The notes under the pieces are model-generated. The model did no database searches and was not told the origin of the DNA. It saw nothing but the letters and a program-made list of their open reading frames with translations. A program made the position numbers and the translations under genes. Below, in pieces: positions 4,388-9,732 of a DNA stretch of 12,309 bases (its first letter is position 1; the number at the start of each line of letters is the position of its first letter). This stretch comes from an uncultured Clostridia bacterium (GTDB taxonomy: Bacteria; Bacillota; Clostridia; Oscillospirales; Oscillospiraceae): positions 1 to 12,309 of the forward strand of contig CAMWQV010000019.1 in NCBI GenBank assembly GCA_947176425.1, read 5' to 3'.

Positions 4388-5779
4388 TTAAGGCCGAAAA
4401 GATATTGAAATTTGGCGGGAGGGATAAATGTATATTTTGTCAATTACCATTCGCCAAAAAGCCTGTTTGCCAAGACGGTCGAGCCCACTATACATTTCCT
4501 GCCACCCGAGTGTGAAAATCGACAACAGCCTGTCTCCGTGCGGGAGTGAGGGAGATATACTATGTTCCTCAATGTCCAGGGCATCCATTTGGGCTGTGAG
4601 TGCTTCAAAATCTTTCCGGTACAACTCCAAGTCGATTATATCATCAACGTACAGATCTTTCAAGCGGGAAAATTTCTTGCGCAGCTTAGCGCGCTCCTCC
4701 TGGAAATTCTTCACGGGCGGCGCGGAAGATCTGAGCTGCTCGAGTTCGGCAACATATTTCTCTAATTCTGAGTCAATATTCTCCAGCAAGTATTCTTCAA
4801 TCACGATTTCACGTATATTAACGCCGTTGGTGCAATTGCCCTTAATATATTTACCGTGGCAGTTATAAGAAGTTGTATAGGTCTTCCCTCCGGACTTCAA
4901 AATATGTGAATAGGTGCGGCCACCAAAACGATGGCCGCACTGTGGACAATAGATCAGCCCCGTAAATAGGTACACCCGGTTTCCGTCGGTTTTCCGCTCT
5001 GTTCTGCGGCGATTTGCCTTAATGTCGTCATACTGCTCTTTTGTGATATAAGCAGGGCACATTTTGTCTATACCGCCAAAACGACCGTAATATGCTTCGT
5101 TATTCAACATATTCAATGTAAGATGGTAAGAAAAAAGAATACCATATCGTTCCTGTACCGCTGACCGTGCTTTTTGAACAGATCGGCTGGTCAAAAAAGT
5201 TTCAAAGAAACAGGACATAGGGCCCTCCATCTCGGGGTCCTTCACAATTTTCTTTCCCTCGATTTTATAGCCGGTCGGAACGCTTCCTGTGCACGGCTCC
5301 TTACGCTCCTTCTTGGCATCAAACACAGCCCTGATTCGCTCGCTGGTGCGGTCAGCCTCGTCCTGCGCTACCGATAACATGATGTTGATCTTCAGGCGGC
5401 CCGAAGCGGTAGAGGTGTCGTAGTCCTCATGGATCGTCTTCCAGTTGACCTTATGGGTCTCTAAGACTTCCTGCACCTTGTAGTATTCGGATATGTTCCG
5501 AAACCACCTATCCAGCTTTGTGAAGACGATCAAGTCGATTTTTCCGCTGCGCACATCCTCCAGGAGCCGCTGCAGCTCCGGCCGCTTCGTGGCGGGCTTC
5601 CGGGCAGAGATGCCTGCGTCCACATAGTAGCCCGCGATCTTCACGTGGTTCTCCGCCGCCCAGGCATCCAGTGCCTCGCGCTGCGCCCCGATGGACAGGC
5701 CATGGATGGCCTGTTCCTCGGTTGACACTCTCAGATAAGCTGCGACTTTGGTCAGTACGGGAAATTCTTTTGACTTCAT
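4388..5779 (-). CDS. Large serine recombinase (phage integrase)
   Basis: 463 residues; ATG at 5779-5777 with AGGAGG eight bases upstream. Domains in order: resolvase-type catalytic domain (about 11-155) with Arg17 and nucleophile Ser19 in YLRVSTEEQ, and LDRWFRN (Arg91, Arg94); the long E-helix region (LSVAQDEADRTSERIR); a recombinase domain (about 165-260); a zinc ribbon with Cys278, Cys281, Cys307 and Cys316; a coiled coil (about 335-400); and a C-terminal segment to 463. This is full length for phage integrases of the A118/TP901-1 group, and all key residues are present, so it should be active. It joins attP and attB by double-strand cleavage through a covalent serine link. A candidate attP follows its stop codon. 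Confidence 0.95.
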   Translation of the reverse strand: MKSKEFPVLTKVAAYLRVSTEEQAIHGLSIGAQREALDAWAAENHVKIAGYYVDAGISARKPATKRPELQRLLEDVRSGKIDLIVFTKLDRWFRNISEYYKVQEVLETHKVNWKTIHEDYDTSTASGRLKINIMLSVAQDEADRTSERIRAVFDAKKERKEPCTGSVPTGYKIEGKKIVKDPEMEGPMSCFFETFLTSRSVQKARSAVQERYGILFSYHLTLNMLNNEAYYGRFGGIDKMCPAYITKEQYDDIKANRRRTERKTDGNRVYLFTGLIYCPQCGHRFGGRTYSHILKSGGKTYTTSYNCHGKYIKGNCTNGVNIREIVIEEYLLENIDSELEKYVAELEQLRSSAPPVKNFQEERAKLRKKFSRLKDLYVDDIIDLELYRKDFEALTAQMDALDIEEHSISPSLPHGDRLLSIFTLGWQEMYSGLDRLGKQAFWRMVIDKIYIYPSRQISISFRP

Positions 5780-5804
5780 CTTGTTTTCCTCCTGTTACCA
5801 TGAT

Positions 5805-5844
5805 ATTATAGGAGGGCAGATGGCTTGCCAAAGTATCTGCCCTC
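5805..5844 (-). promoter_or_regulatory. Integrase promoter with overlapping inverted repeat
   Basis: On the - strand a perfect -10 TATAAT (5810-5805) lies 20-odd bases before the integrase RBS; the best -35 is TTGGCA (5831-5826) with a short 15-bp spacer. The inverted repeat GAGGGCAGAT (5812-5821) / ATCTGCCCTC (5835-5844) covers the spacer and -35 and encloses TGGCTTGCCA. It is a likely operator, or an RNA hairpin if transcribed from the other strand. Confidence 0.6.
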
Positions 5845-5848
5845 ATAA

Positions 5849-5888
5849 CCGTCCTCAGTGTTCCCGCACTGGGGGCGGCTTTTATTTG
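5849..5888 (+). terminator. Rho-independent terminator pointing away from the integrase
   Basis: 12-bp stem (5849-5860 with 5867-5878, two G-T pairs), 6-base loop, then CTTTTATTT. There is no + strand gene upstream; a possible + promoter (TTGTTT 5781-5786, 17 bp, TATTAT 5804-5809) could make a short RNA of about 70 nt ending here. Confidence 0.7.
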
Positions 5889-5937
5889 GTGGTTGTACCC
5901 AAATAGGAAACCTTTCTCTCTTGTGTGCGTATTGTTA

Positions 5938-5991
5938 TAGTGGGAACGATGCCAGTGTGGCAGAAAATAAAACTAATGTTTCATCCCACTA
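5938..5991. repeat. 54-bp nested inverted repeat between integrase and small-RNA promoter
   Basis: TAGTGGGA (5938-5945) is inverted as TCCCACTA (5984-5991); inside is TGCCA-GTG-TGGCA (5950-5962). Its size and position beside the integrase also allow it to be a recombination or accessory site; no T-tract follows. Confidence 0.4.
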
Positions 5992-5998
5992 AAAACCA

Positions 5999-6027
5999 TT
6001 GACAAAACACAGTCGATGAGGTATACT
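5999..6027 (+). promoter_or_regulatory. Near-consensus promoter of the small RNA
   Basis: -35 TTGACA (5999-6004), exactly 17 bp, -10 TATACT (6022-6027). Transcription would start near 6033, at the base of the closing stem of the RNA at 6031-6128. No ribosome-binding site or ORF follows. Confidence 0.8.
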
Positions 6028-6030
6028 AAT

Positions 6031-6128
6031 GAAGCTAACTCGTGAAGGGTGAAAGCTGGGTTCCCGAATGGGAGTAGGTGTTTGCACCAAGAATCCCAAG
6101 CTCCTGGGGTTAGCTTCTCTTTTTCTTT
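6031..6128 (+). ncRNA. Predicted small structured RNA convergent with the DUF3644 gene
   Basis: From the promoter start region to a T-rich tail the sequence can fold as one closed unit: closing stem GAAGCTAAC (6031-6039) / GTTAGCTTC (6109-6117), inner stem AGCTGGGTTC (6054-6063) / 6091-6102 with two single-base bulges, and an apical hairpin GGTG-TTTG-CACC (6077-6088). GGAG (6071-6074) and CTCC (6101-6104) allow an alternative or pseudoknot pairing. TCTTTTTCTTT after the closing stem makes the 3' end an intrinsic terminator. The last 18 bases are antisense to the end of the DUF3644 ORF, whose stop codon lies in the closing stem. The inner part (ACCAAGAATCCC before a short stem) resembles guide-RNA scaffolds or right ends of IS605/TnpB elements as I remember them, but no tnpB is present. 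Confidence 0.6.
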
Positions 6129-7108
6129 AAATGATCTTTGAGGCATTGAATAATGTTTTCAGGGTCTTTTTTTATTTCTTCAACAATGAAATCAATAGCC
6201 TGCGCAGAATAGCTATATGTTGGTGCGGCGTTAATTCTGTACGTGAAGCAAAGTTTTGCGTTTGACTTTATATCATAGTACCGAACGAAAAGATTGAAAT
6301 GGTACGAATTGAATACAGCAGGGTTTCCCTGATAGAGCAATTGAACTTTTGCCCGAAAGAGCCGATTGTTTATCTCTTTAATGCATTTCTTAGCAGTGTA
6401 TTTGAAAGAGTCATTTGGGTCTTTTAATTCTTTGATAATTTGAACTTTAGAATCTGCGTCTTTTGAAACGGCCAAAATTTCTGTTGCTTCACTTTTGTTT
6501 TTTGTGATGTAATGCCTGTGGTCTATACGAATGGCAAAATCACTGTTGCTTTGCGCAATCTCTGCGTTGATATTATCTGTAACAGTTAAAAATCTTTCCG
6601 CAATTTCTTTTGGATACTTTGCTCTGATTTCTGTCGCCGTTAATGTTCGTATGCTGGCGGCAAGTGTTAAGAAATTCTCTGGGACAACACAAGTCATATC
6701 AACACTGTGGAATTCCATCATTTTTTCATTGAAGTTGAATACACAAGCCTGAAAAAGAGGAATGTAAACCATCTCATATTCTTCTACGATAAAATGCGTA
6801 CTGGTATTGCGCAATTCTACAATTTTTTCTAGATTTTTTCGGATGGGTGCGTGCTCATTTGTAAAAATTGCTTTAATGCAATTTTCGAGAGAAATGGTTC
6901 TGCTTGGATTATCCCTATAATAAATTGCAGATTCGCCAGAAGTTTGGATAATTCTTGCTTTCAGCATTAACTCCCAAGCATTACAGATAAAAAAGCTGAA
7001 CCCTTCCACTCTGTAGCGGATGGAAGGTTTGTTATAGACCTCAAGCGCCATTAAGAAGGCCTCTTTAGCTTTGTCTATAAGTTTAGCCCTTAATGAAGGA
7101 TTGTCCAT
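6110..7108 (-). CDS. DUF3644-like protein with HEPN-type R-x4-H motif
   Basis: 332 residues; ATG at 7108-7106 with AGGA five bases upstream. The N-terminal third matches my knowledge of DUF3644: KAKEAFLMALEVYNKPSIRYRVEGF, then NAWELMLKARI (43-53). Arg100 to His105 in ELRNTSTHF forms an R-x4-H motif like that of HEPN ribonucleases, preceded by a helical segment as HEPN folds require. The remainder (about 130-332) is mixed alpha/beta with a basic end (KKKRS). Clearly richer in A and T than its neighbours and alone on its strand, so probably a recently acquired cargo gene. HEPN RNases act as toxins or abortive-infection effectors; that this one does is inference. A predicted small RNA converges on its 3' end, and similar terminators flank the pair. 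Confidence 0.7.
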   Translation of the reverse strand: MDNPSLRAKLIDKAKEAFLMALEVYNKPSIRYRVEGFSFFICNAWELMLKARIIQTSGESAIYYRDNPSRTISLENCIKAIFTNEHAPIRKNLEKIVELRNTSTHFIVEEYEMVYIPLFQACVFNFNEKMMEFHSVDMTCVVPENFLTLAASIRTLTATEIRAKYPKEIAERFLTVTDNINAEIAQSNSDFAIRIDHRHYITKNKSEATEILAVSKDADSKVQIIKELKDPNDSFKYTAKKCIKEINNRLFRAKVQLLYQGNPAVFNSYHFNLFVRYYDIKSNAKLCFTYRINAAPTYSYSAQAIDFIVEEIKKDPENIIQCLKDHLKKKRS

Positions 7109-7140
7109 ATTAATCCTGCTTTCTGCTTATTTCTTTCCCT

Positions 7141-7203
7141 GCCCCACTTGGGGCGACGCTATATCCGCTTCCGGTGTTGGTAGCACCGGGGCGGTTTTTG
7201 TTT
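7141..7203 (+). terminator. Terminator upstream of the ImmA gene
   Basis: A small hairpin GCCCC/GGGGC (7141-7154) is followed by a main stem CCGCT-CCGGTG (7165-7176, one bulged T) with CACCGG-GGCGG (7184-7194) and a TTTTTGTTTT tail. Nothing on the + strand upstream needs ending; it insulates ImmA from the cargo cassette and closely resembles the terminator at 5849-5888. Confidence 0.7.
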
Positions 7204-7207
7204 TATA

Positions 7208-7250
7208 GTGACATAGCACCTCGAAATCTATACAATACCCGCGGAGGTGC
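7208..7250 (+). promoter_or_regulatory. ImmA promoter with flanking inverted repeat
   Basis: -35 GTGACA (7208-7213), 17 bp, -10 TACAAT (7231-7236). AGCACCTC (7215-7222) and GAGGTGCT (7244-7251) are inverted copies flanking the -10, the second including the ribosome-binding site GGAGGTG. With a start near 7243 the leader is very short, so the repeat is more likely a DNA operator; if transcription comes from upstream it would hide the RBS in a hairpin. Confidence 0.6.
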
Positions 7251-7256
7251 TTTTAT

Positions 7257-7880
7257 ATGAGCTACAAAGATTATCAAAACGCAAGAGACTCAGCCTGGAG
7301 GATTCTTTTGGACTGCGGGATCGACCGGCTCCCGGTGGACCTCAACCCAATCTGTAAACACTTAGGTGTCAGGGTTGTTCGGTACTCTAAAGCAGGCCCG
7401 CTCCTCGATCTGCCCAATTTGTCAAAAGCCATGAGGTGGTACGATGGCCTGGCGTTTTATGCAGACGAGCTGCCTGTCATCCTGTACAACGACGCTTGTT
7501 CCCCTGAGCGCATCCGGTTTACAGTCGCCCATGAGTTGGGCCACATCATTCTCGCGCATGTGAAGCCGGAGCAGGGCACGACAGCGAATCGGGAGCCACC
7601 GAAAAGAAACGATCCCATAGAAGTGGCAGCAAACCAATTTGCGGCCCGCCTTCTGGCCCCGGCCTGCGTGCTTTGGGGTATGCAGCTACATACCGCTGAG
7701 GAAATTGCCTCGGCCTGCTTTATCTCGAAACAAGCGGCAGAGTTCCGGGCAGCAAGAATGGAGGACCTGTACCGGCGGAATCGGTTTCTGACCTCACCCC
7801 TGGAGCAGGAAGTGTTTCAACGGTTTAAGCCGTTTATCAAGGAAGAGACACATCATCATCCGGTACATCGTCTGCGCTAA
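7257..7880 (+). CDS. ImmA/IrrE-family metallo-endopeptidase
   Basis: 207 residues; ATG at 7257 with GGAGGTG eight or so bases upstream. The zinc-protease motif is HELGH at 92-96 in FTVAHELGHIILAH, with Glu122 in IEVAANQFAARLLAP as the third metal ligand, the normal arrangement of the family. The N-terminus (ARDSAWRILLDCGIDRLPVDL) is the usual helical lead-in. In ICEBs1 ImmA cleaves the repressor ImmR on DNA damage and so triggers induction; here the candidate substrate is the XRE repressor next door. Unlike ICEBs1, where the two genes are co-directional, these two converge and overlap by 44 bp at their 3' ends, so their transcripts are complementary there. The histidine-rich tail (THHHPVH) is encoded in that overlap. 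Confidence 0.9.
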   Translation: MSYKDYQNARDSAWRILLDCGIDRLPVDLNPICKHLGVRVVRYSKAGPLLDLPNLSKAMRWYDGLAFYADELPVILYNDACSPERIRFTVAHELGHIILAHVKPEQGTTANREPPKRNDPIEVAANQFAARLLAPACVLWGMQLHTAEEIASACFISKQAAEFRAARMEDLYRRNRFLTSPLEQEVFQRFKPFIKEETHHHPVHRLR

Positions 7881-8412
7881 TTCTCTCCGCCTGAACAGAA
7901 CTGTTTTTAATTGCAGCGGCCTGATGCAAGGGCCGCTGCTCTTTTTCTGCCGGCACTTCCGAAGACGGGAACGATACAAGGCGGTTTTCGCCTTCGTCAA
8001 TTTCATCCACACCTTTCGATTTGGTAGTGGCCTCAGTATCCTCCTTGAACACGCTTTTGAACTTCTCCAGTATCTGCGAGCGGACATCCTGTGGAAGGTC
8101 AAAGTAAGCCTTGGCAATGGCAAGCTCCAGGGGTGACGCTCCGCGATCTTTTGCATACTGGTCGAGGCTGAATGTGGCCGGTTCAATAAATATGGGGCCA
8201 TCGCCCCCAGTCCCATTGATAAGCCAATCTTCATCTACATGAAATTCATGGCAAATACGGTTAATGATAAGTTTGCTTGGACGGCATTTTTCTGGTTGTT
8301 TTCCCATTTTCGAGATATAAGCCGGGGTTACATCAATTTTTCGAGCAAATTCGCTCATATTTCCGCCAACTGCGTCTACAACCTTCATGATTCGTATAGC
8401 TATGGCTCCCAT
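7837..8412 (-). CDS. XRE-family phage repressor (ImmR/CI-like)
   Basis: 191 residues; ATG at 8412-8410 with AAGGAGG eight bases upstream. The N-terminal HTH is at about residues 8-66: helix-turn-helix in MSEFARKIDVTPAYISKMGK, closing with the typical FHVDEDWLINGTG. A helical stretch (LELAIAKAYFDLPQDVRSQILEKFKSVF) at about 94-121 may mediate oligomerisation; the tail is acidic and low-complexity. No S24/LexA self-cleaving peptidase is present, which fits inactivation by the ImmA protease encoded convergently. Divergent from the early operon, with two copies of TTCAAC-N3-GTTGAA in the shared control region, so it should repress the early promoter and perhaps modulate itself. Confidence 0.85.
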   Translation of the reverse strand: MGAIAIRIMKVVDAVGGNMSEFARKIDVTPAYISKMGKQPEKCRPSKLIINRICHEFHVDEDWLINGTGGDGPIFIEPATFSLDQYAKDRGASPLELAIAKAYFDLPQDVRSQILEKFKSVFKEDTEATTKSKGVDEIDEGENRLVSFPSSEVPAEKEQRPLHQAAAIKNSSVQAERISADDVPDDDVSLP

Positions 8413-8435
8413 AACGCTTGCCTCCTTTCACAAAC

Positions 8436-8464
8436 AGTATACATCGTGCTGACAAGTATTGCAA
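8436..8464 (-). promoter_or_regulatory. Promoter of the repressor gene
   Basis: On the - strand: -35 TTGCAA (8464-8459), 17 bp, -10 TATACT (8441-8436), just ahead of the AAGGAGG of the repressor. The nearer operator (8473-8487) lies upstream of its -35. Confidence 0.75.
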
Positions 8465-8472
8465 GAGGGAAA

Positions 8473-8487
8473 TTCAACTCCGTTGAA
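8473..8487. promoter_or_regulatory. Repressor operator copy 1
   Basis: Perfect inverted repeat TTCAAC-TCC-GTTGAA, 9 bp upstream of the repressor -35 and 19 bp upstream of the early -35. Same half-sites and spacing as copy 2, with centres 63 bp apart. Confidence 0.75.
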
Positions 8488-8506
8488 AATTTTTGTAAAT
8501 CAGCCC

Positions 8507-8535
8507 TTGACACATCAACCTAGTTATAGTATAAT
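8507..8535 (+). promoter_or_regulatory. Early promoter, perfect consensus
   Basis: -35 TTGACA (8507-8512), 17 bp, -10 TATAAT (8530-8535). Operator copy 2 begins at the next base, covering the transcription start. It drives the long leader and the early operon. Confidence 0.9.
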
Positions 8536-8550
8536 TTCAACAGTGTTGAA
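8536..8550. promoter_or_regulatory. Repressor operator copy 2
   Basis: Perfect inverted repeat TTCAAC-AGT-GTTGAA placed on the start site of the early promoter, the expected place for full repression. Confidence 0.8.
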
Positions 8551-9078
8551 ATGCTGTAAGAAAACCGCTCCCTCATGAGTGACCATGAAAGAGCGGCAGA
8601 AAGCAGACTTTCACCGAATTTACGGAGTACAGACCGCCCATTGCTGGGCGGCAGGGCGATGATTCACCTCGTGATTGAAAATGAGTGCGGGGGATGTAAA
8701 GGCCGCGGAGCCGATCTCAGGAGCAAGGGCCCCCAGTTCAGCAATCTCGGAGAGATAAGCCTGATTGAGCTCGTTAGCTTCACGCAGCAGGCCGTTCATG
8801 TCGTCATCGATAGGCATCCAAATTTGTTGCTCCGCCGTATGGCGTGGGCGGGCTGTTTCCACCCGCCTCTTACGGTCACCCGTAAGTTCAGACTGTGCCT
8901 TCATCCCAGAGGGATGCTCCGTGTCCAGTCGTTACACCTTCCCCAAATGGGGCTTGGCTCGGCGTTATCTGCCAAAAAGATTCTACAAGAAATTATGACA
9001 AAGGTCAACAAGATTCTCGCAGTCCAACGCAAGGGAAAGCTGTCCGCCACATTAAGCAGTAGAAGGGAGGTCACTTCA
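8551..9078 (+). other. Long structured early leader without a convincing gene
   Basis: Between the early promoter and the first gene with a good RBS (9079) are about 530 bases full of hairpins: CCGCTC/GAGCGG (8565-8570 with 8591-8596); a perfect 7-bp stem with tetraloop (8634-8640 with 8645-8651); GCCTG/CAGGC around 8760-8793; GGCGGG/CCCGCC and TTACGG/CCGTAA in 8847-8887; a composite stem GACTG...CAGTC (8890-8930) enclosing CATCCC/GGGATG; and CCCC/GGGG at 8940-8952. Frames open on both strands (for example - strand 8904-8620) have no good ribosome-binding site. It may be a structured RNA, for example a processive-antitermination leader. Confidence 0.45.
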
Positions 9079-9273
9079 ATGGTACATCAGACGGAAACCT
9101 TTATGCCACGTGAGGCTATGCCGGAGGCCGAAGAGCTGTTCGACGTTACGGCAATGATTCCGCAGGAAATGCAGCACGACGTGGTCAAGTTTTTGCTCGG
9201 CGTCAACTTTGGCCTGGGTTTGGCCGCCAGTAGGCAGACGGCTGATCAGATGGCGCGGCAGAGCAGCGCTTAG
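9079..9273 (+). CDS. Small hypothetical early phage protein, 64 aa
   Basis: ATG at 9079 with GGGAGG eight bases upstream; longer in-frame starts lie in the structured leader without a ribosome-binding site. The 64 residues comprise a Met/Glu-rich N-terminus (FMPREAMPEAEELFDVTAMI) and one helix with a hydrophobic face (QHDVVKFLLGVNFGLGLAASRQTADQMAR). Not long or hydrophobic enough to call a membrane span. First gene of the early operon. A 7-bp GC hairpin (9275-9291) follows the stop codon. No family recognised. Confidence 0.65.
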   Translation: MVHQTETFMPREAMPEAEELFDVTAMIPQEMQHDVVKFLLGVNFGLGLAASRQTADQMARQSSA

Positions 9274-9274
9274 A

Positions 9275-9291
9275 CCCCGCCAGCGGCGGGG
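9275..9291 (+). other. Small GC hairpin between early genes
   Basis: CCCCGCC (9275-9281), loop AGC, GGCGGGG (9285-9291), directly after the stop at 9273 and before the next RBS. No T-tract, so an mRNA stability or processing structure is more likely than a terminator. Confidence 0.45.
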
Positions 9292-9311
9292 CTTGAGAGG
9301 AGGTGAGAGCT

Positions 9312-9479
9312 ATGGAAGTGATCATTCGCGGCGAACCCAACGAAATCGCCGCCCTCGTACTGGCAGTACAAGGGCGGCAGACGCTGGTGGAGGAAGTCGG
9401 TGCTGATTTGGCTAAGGGCATTCATCAGGAGCTCCAGGCGCGGCTGGCAGAATACCGAGCCGGTCGAGAATCTCAGTGA
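9312..9479 (+). CDS. Small hypothetical early protein, 55 aa
   Basis: ATG at 9312 preceded by the excellent ribosome-binding block GAGGAGGTGAGAGCT. The product is MEVIIRGEPNEIAALVLAVQ, then a helical segment (TLVEEVGADLAKGIHQELQARLAEYRAGRESQ). The N-terminal strand-plus-helix pattern resembles small phage proteins often found in Clostridia, but I cannot name the family. Its last 68 bases overlap the 3' end of a gene on the other strand (9412-9651), so the two mRNAs are complementary there. Confidence 0.7.
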   Translation: MEVIIRGEPNEIAALVLAVQGRQTLVEEVGADLAKGIHQELQARLAEYRAGRESQ

Positions 9480-9651
9480 CGATGTGGGCAGTCACGGCTG
9501 GCTGGGTCTCCACGGCCTTGGCAACCATATGACACAGCACTTCCACGCTGTGTCCCTCCCGAGCAAACACGGCGTTGAGAGATTCGGCCAGCTGTTCCCG
9601 TTCCCTAGTCACCAGTTCATCTACAAACTTGTCGTATTCGGTTCGTGTCAT
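9412..9651 (-). CDS. Small helical protein encoded against the early operon, 79 aa
   Basis: ATG at 9651-9649 with GGAGG eight bases upstream; a GTG at 9660 is excluded because it overlaps that RBS. The product is helical: MTRTEYDKFVDELVTREREQLAESLNAVF, then HSVEVLCHMVAKAVETQ and AHIVTEILDRLGIL, with a Pro/Ala end. It has its own extended -10 promoter (9675-9703). It is the only - strand gene inside the early region and overlaps the + strand gene 9312-9479 by 68 bp. Either a regulator made when the early operon is silent or an antisense brake on it; both are inference. No family recognised. Confidence 0.65.
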   Translation of the reverse strand: MTRTEYDKFVDELVTREREQLAESLNAVFAREGHSVEVLCHMVAKAVETQPAVTAHIVTEILDRLGILPAAPGAPDECP

Positions 9652-9662
9652 TACGAACACCT

Positions 9663-9703
9663 CCCATCCCCCTCATTCTATCACATTGACGGGGATGGGG
9701 CAA
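9663..9703 (-). promoter_or_regulatory. Promoter and palindrome of the 9412-9651 gene
   Basis: On the - strand: -35 TTGCCC (9703-9698), 17 bp, extended -10 TGA-TAGAAT with TAGAAT at 9680-9675. The inverted repeat CCCATCCCC (9663-9671) / GGGGATGGG (9691-9699) brackets the -10, one arm touching the -35 and the other the start site, as for an operator. Confidence 0.6.
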
Positions 9704-9732
9704 GACAGAGAGAGGAGGATGTGAGTCTTAAT

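Noticed and set aside
6031..6128. Interpretation as the right end of an IS605/TnpB-type element
   Set aside because: Resemblance of the ACCAAGAATCCC segment is from memory only; no transposase, tnpB remnant or left end was seen. Left as a possible origin, not a call.
8620..8904. - strand frame with a protein-like stretch (NGLLREANELNQAYLSEIAE)
   Set aside because: The helical stretch is tempting, but none of the possible starts has a well-spaced RBS, no promoter was found, and it opposes the perfect early promoter; kept only as an alternative in the leader finding.
8575..9078. + strand in-frame extension upstream of the 64-aa gene
   Set aside because: No RBS at upstream starts, sequence composition not protein-like, and the region is dominated by hairpins; the start at 9079 has GGGAGG.
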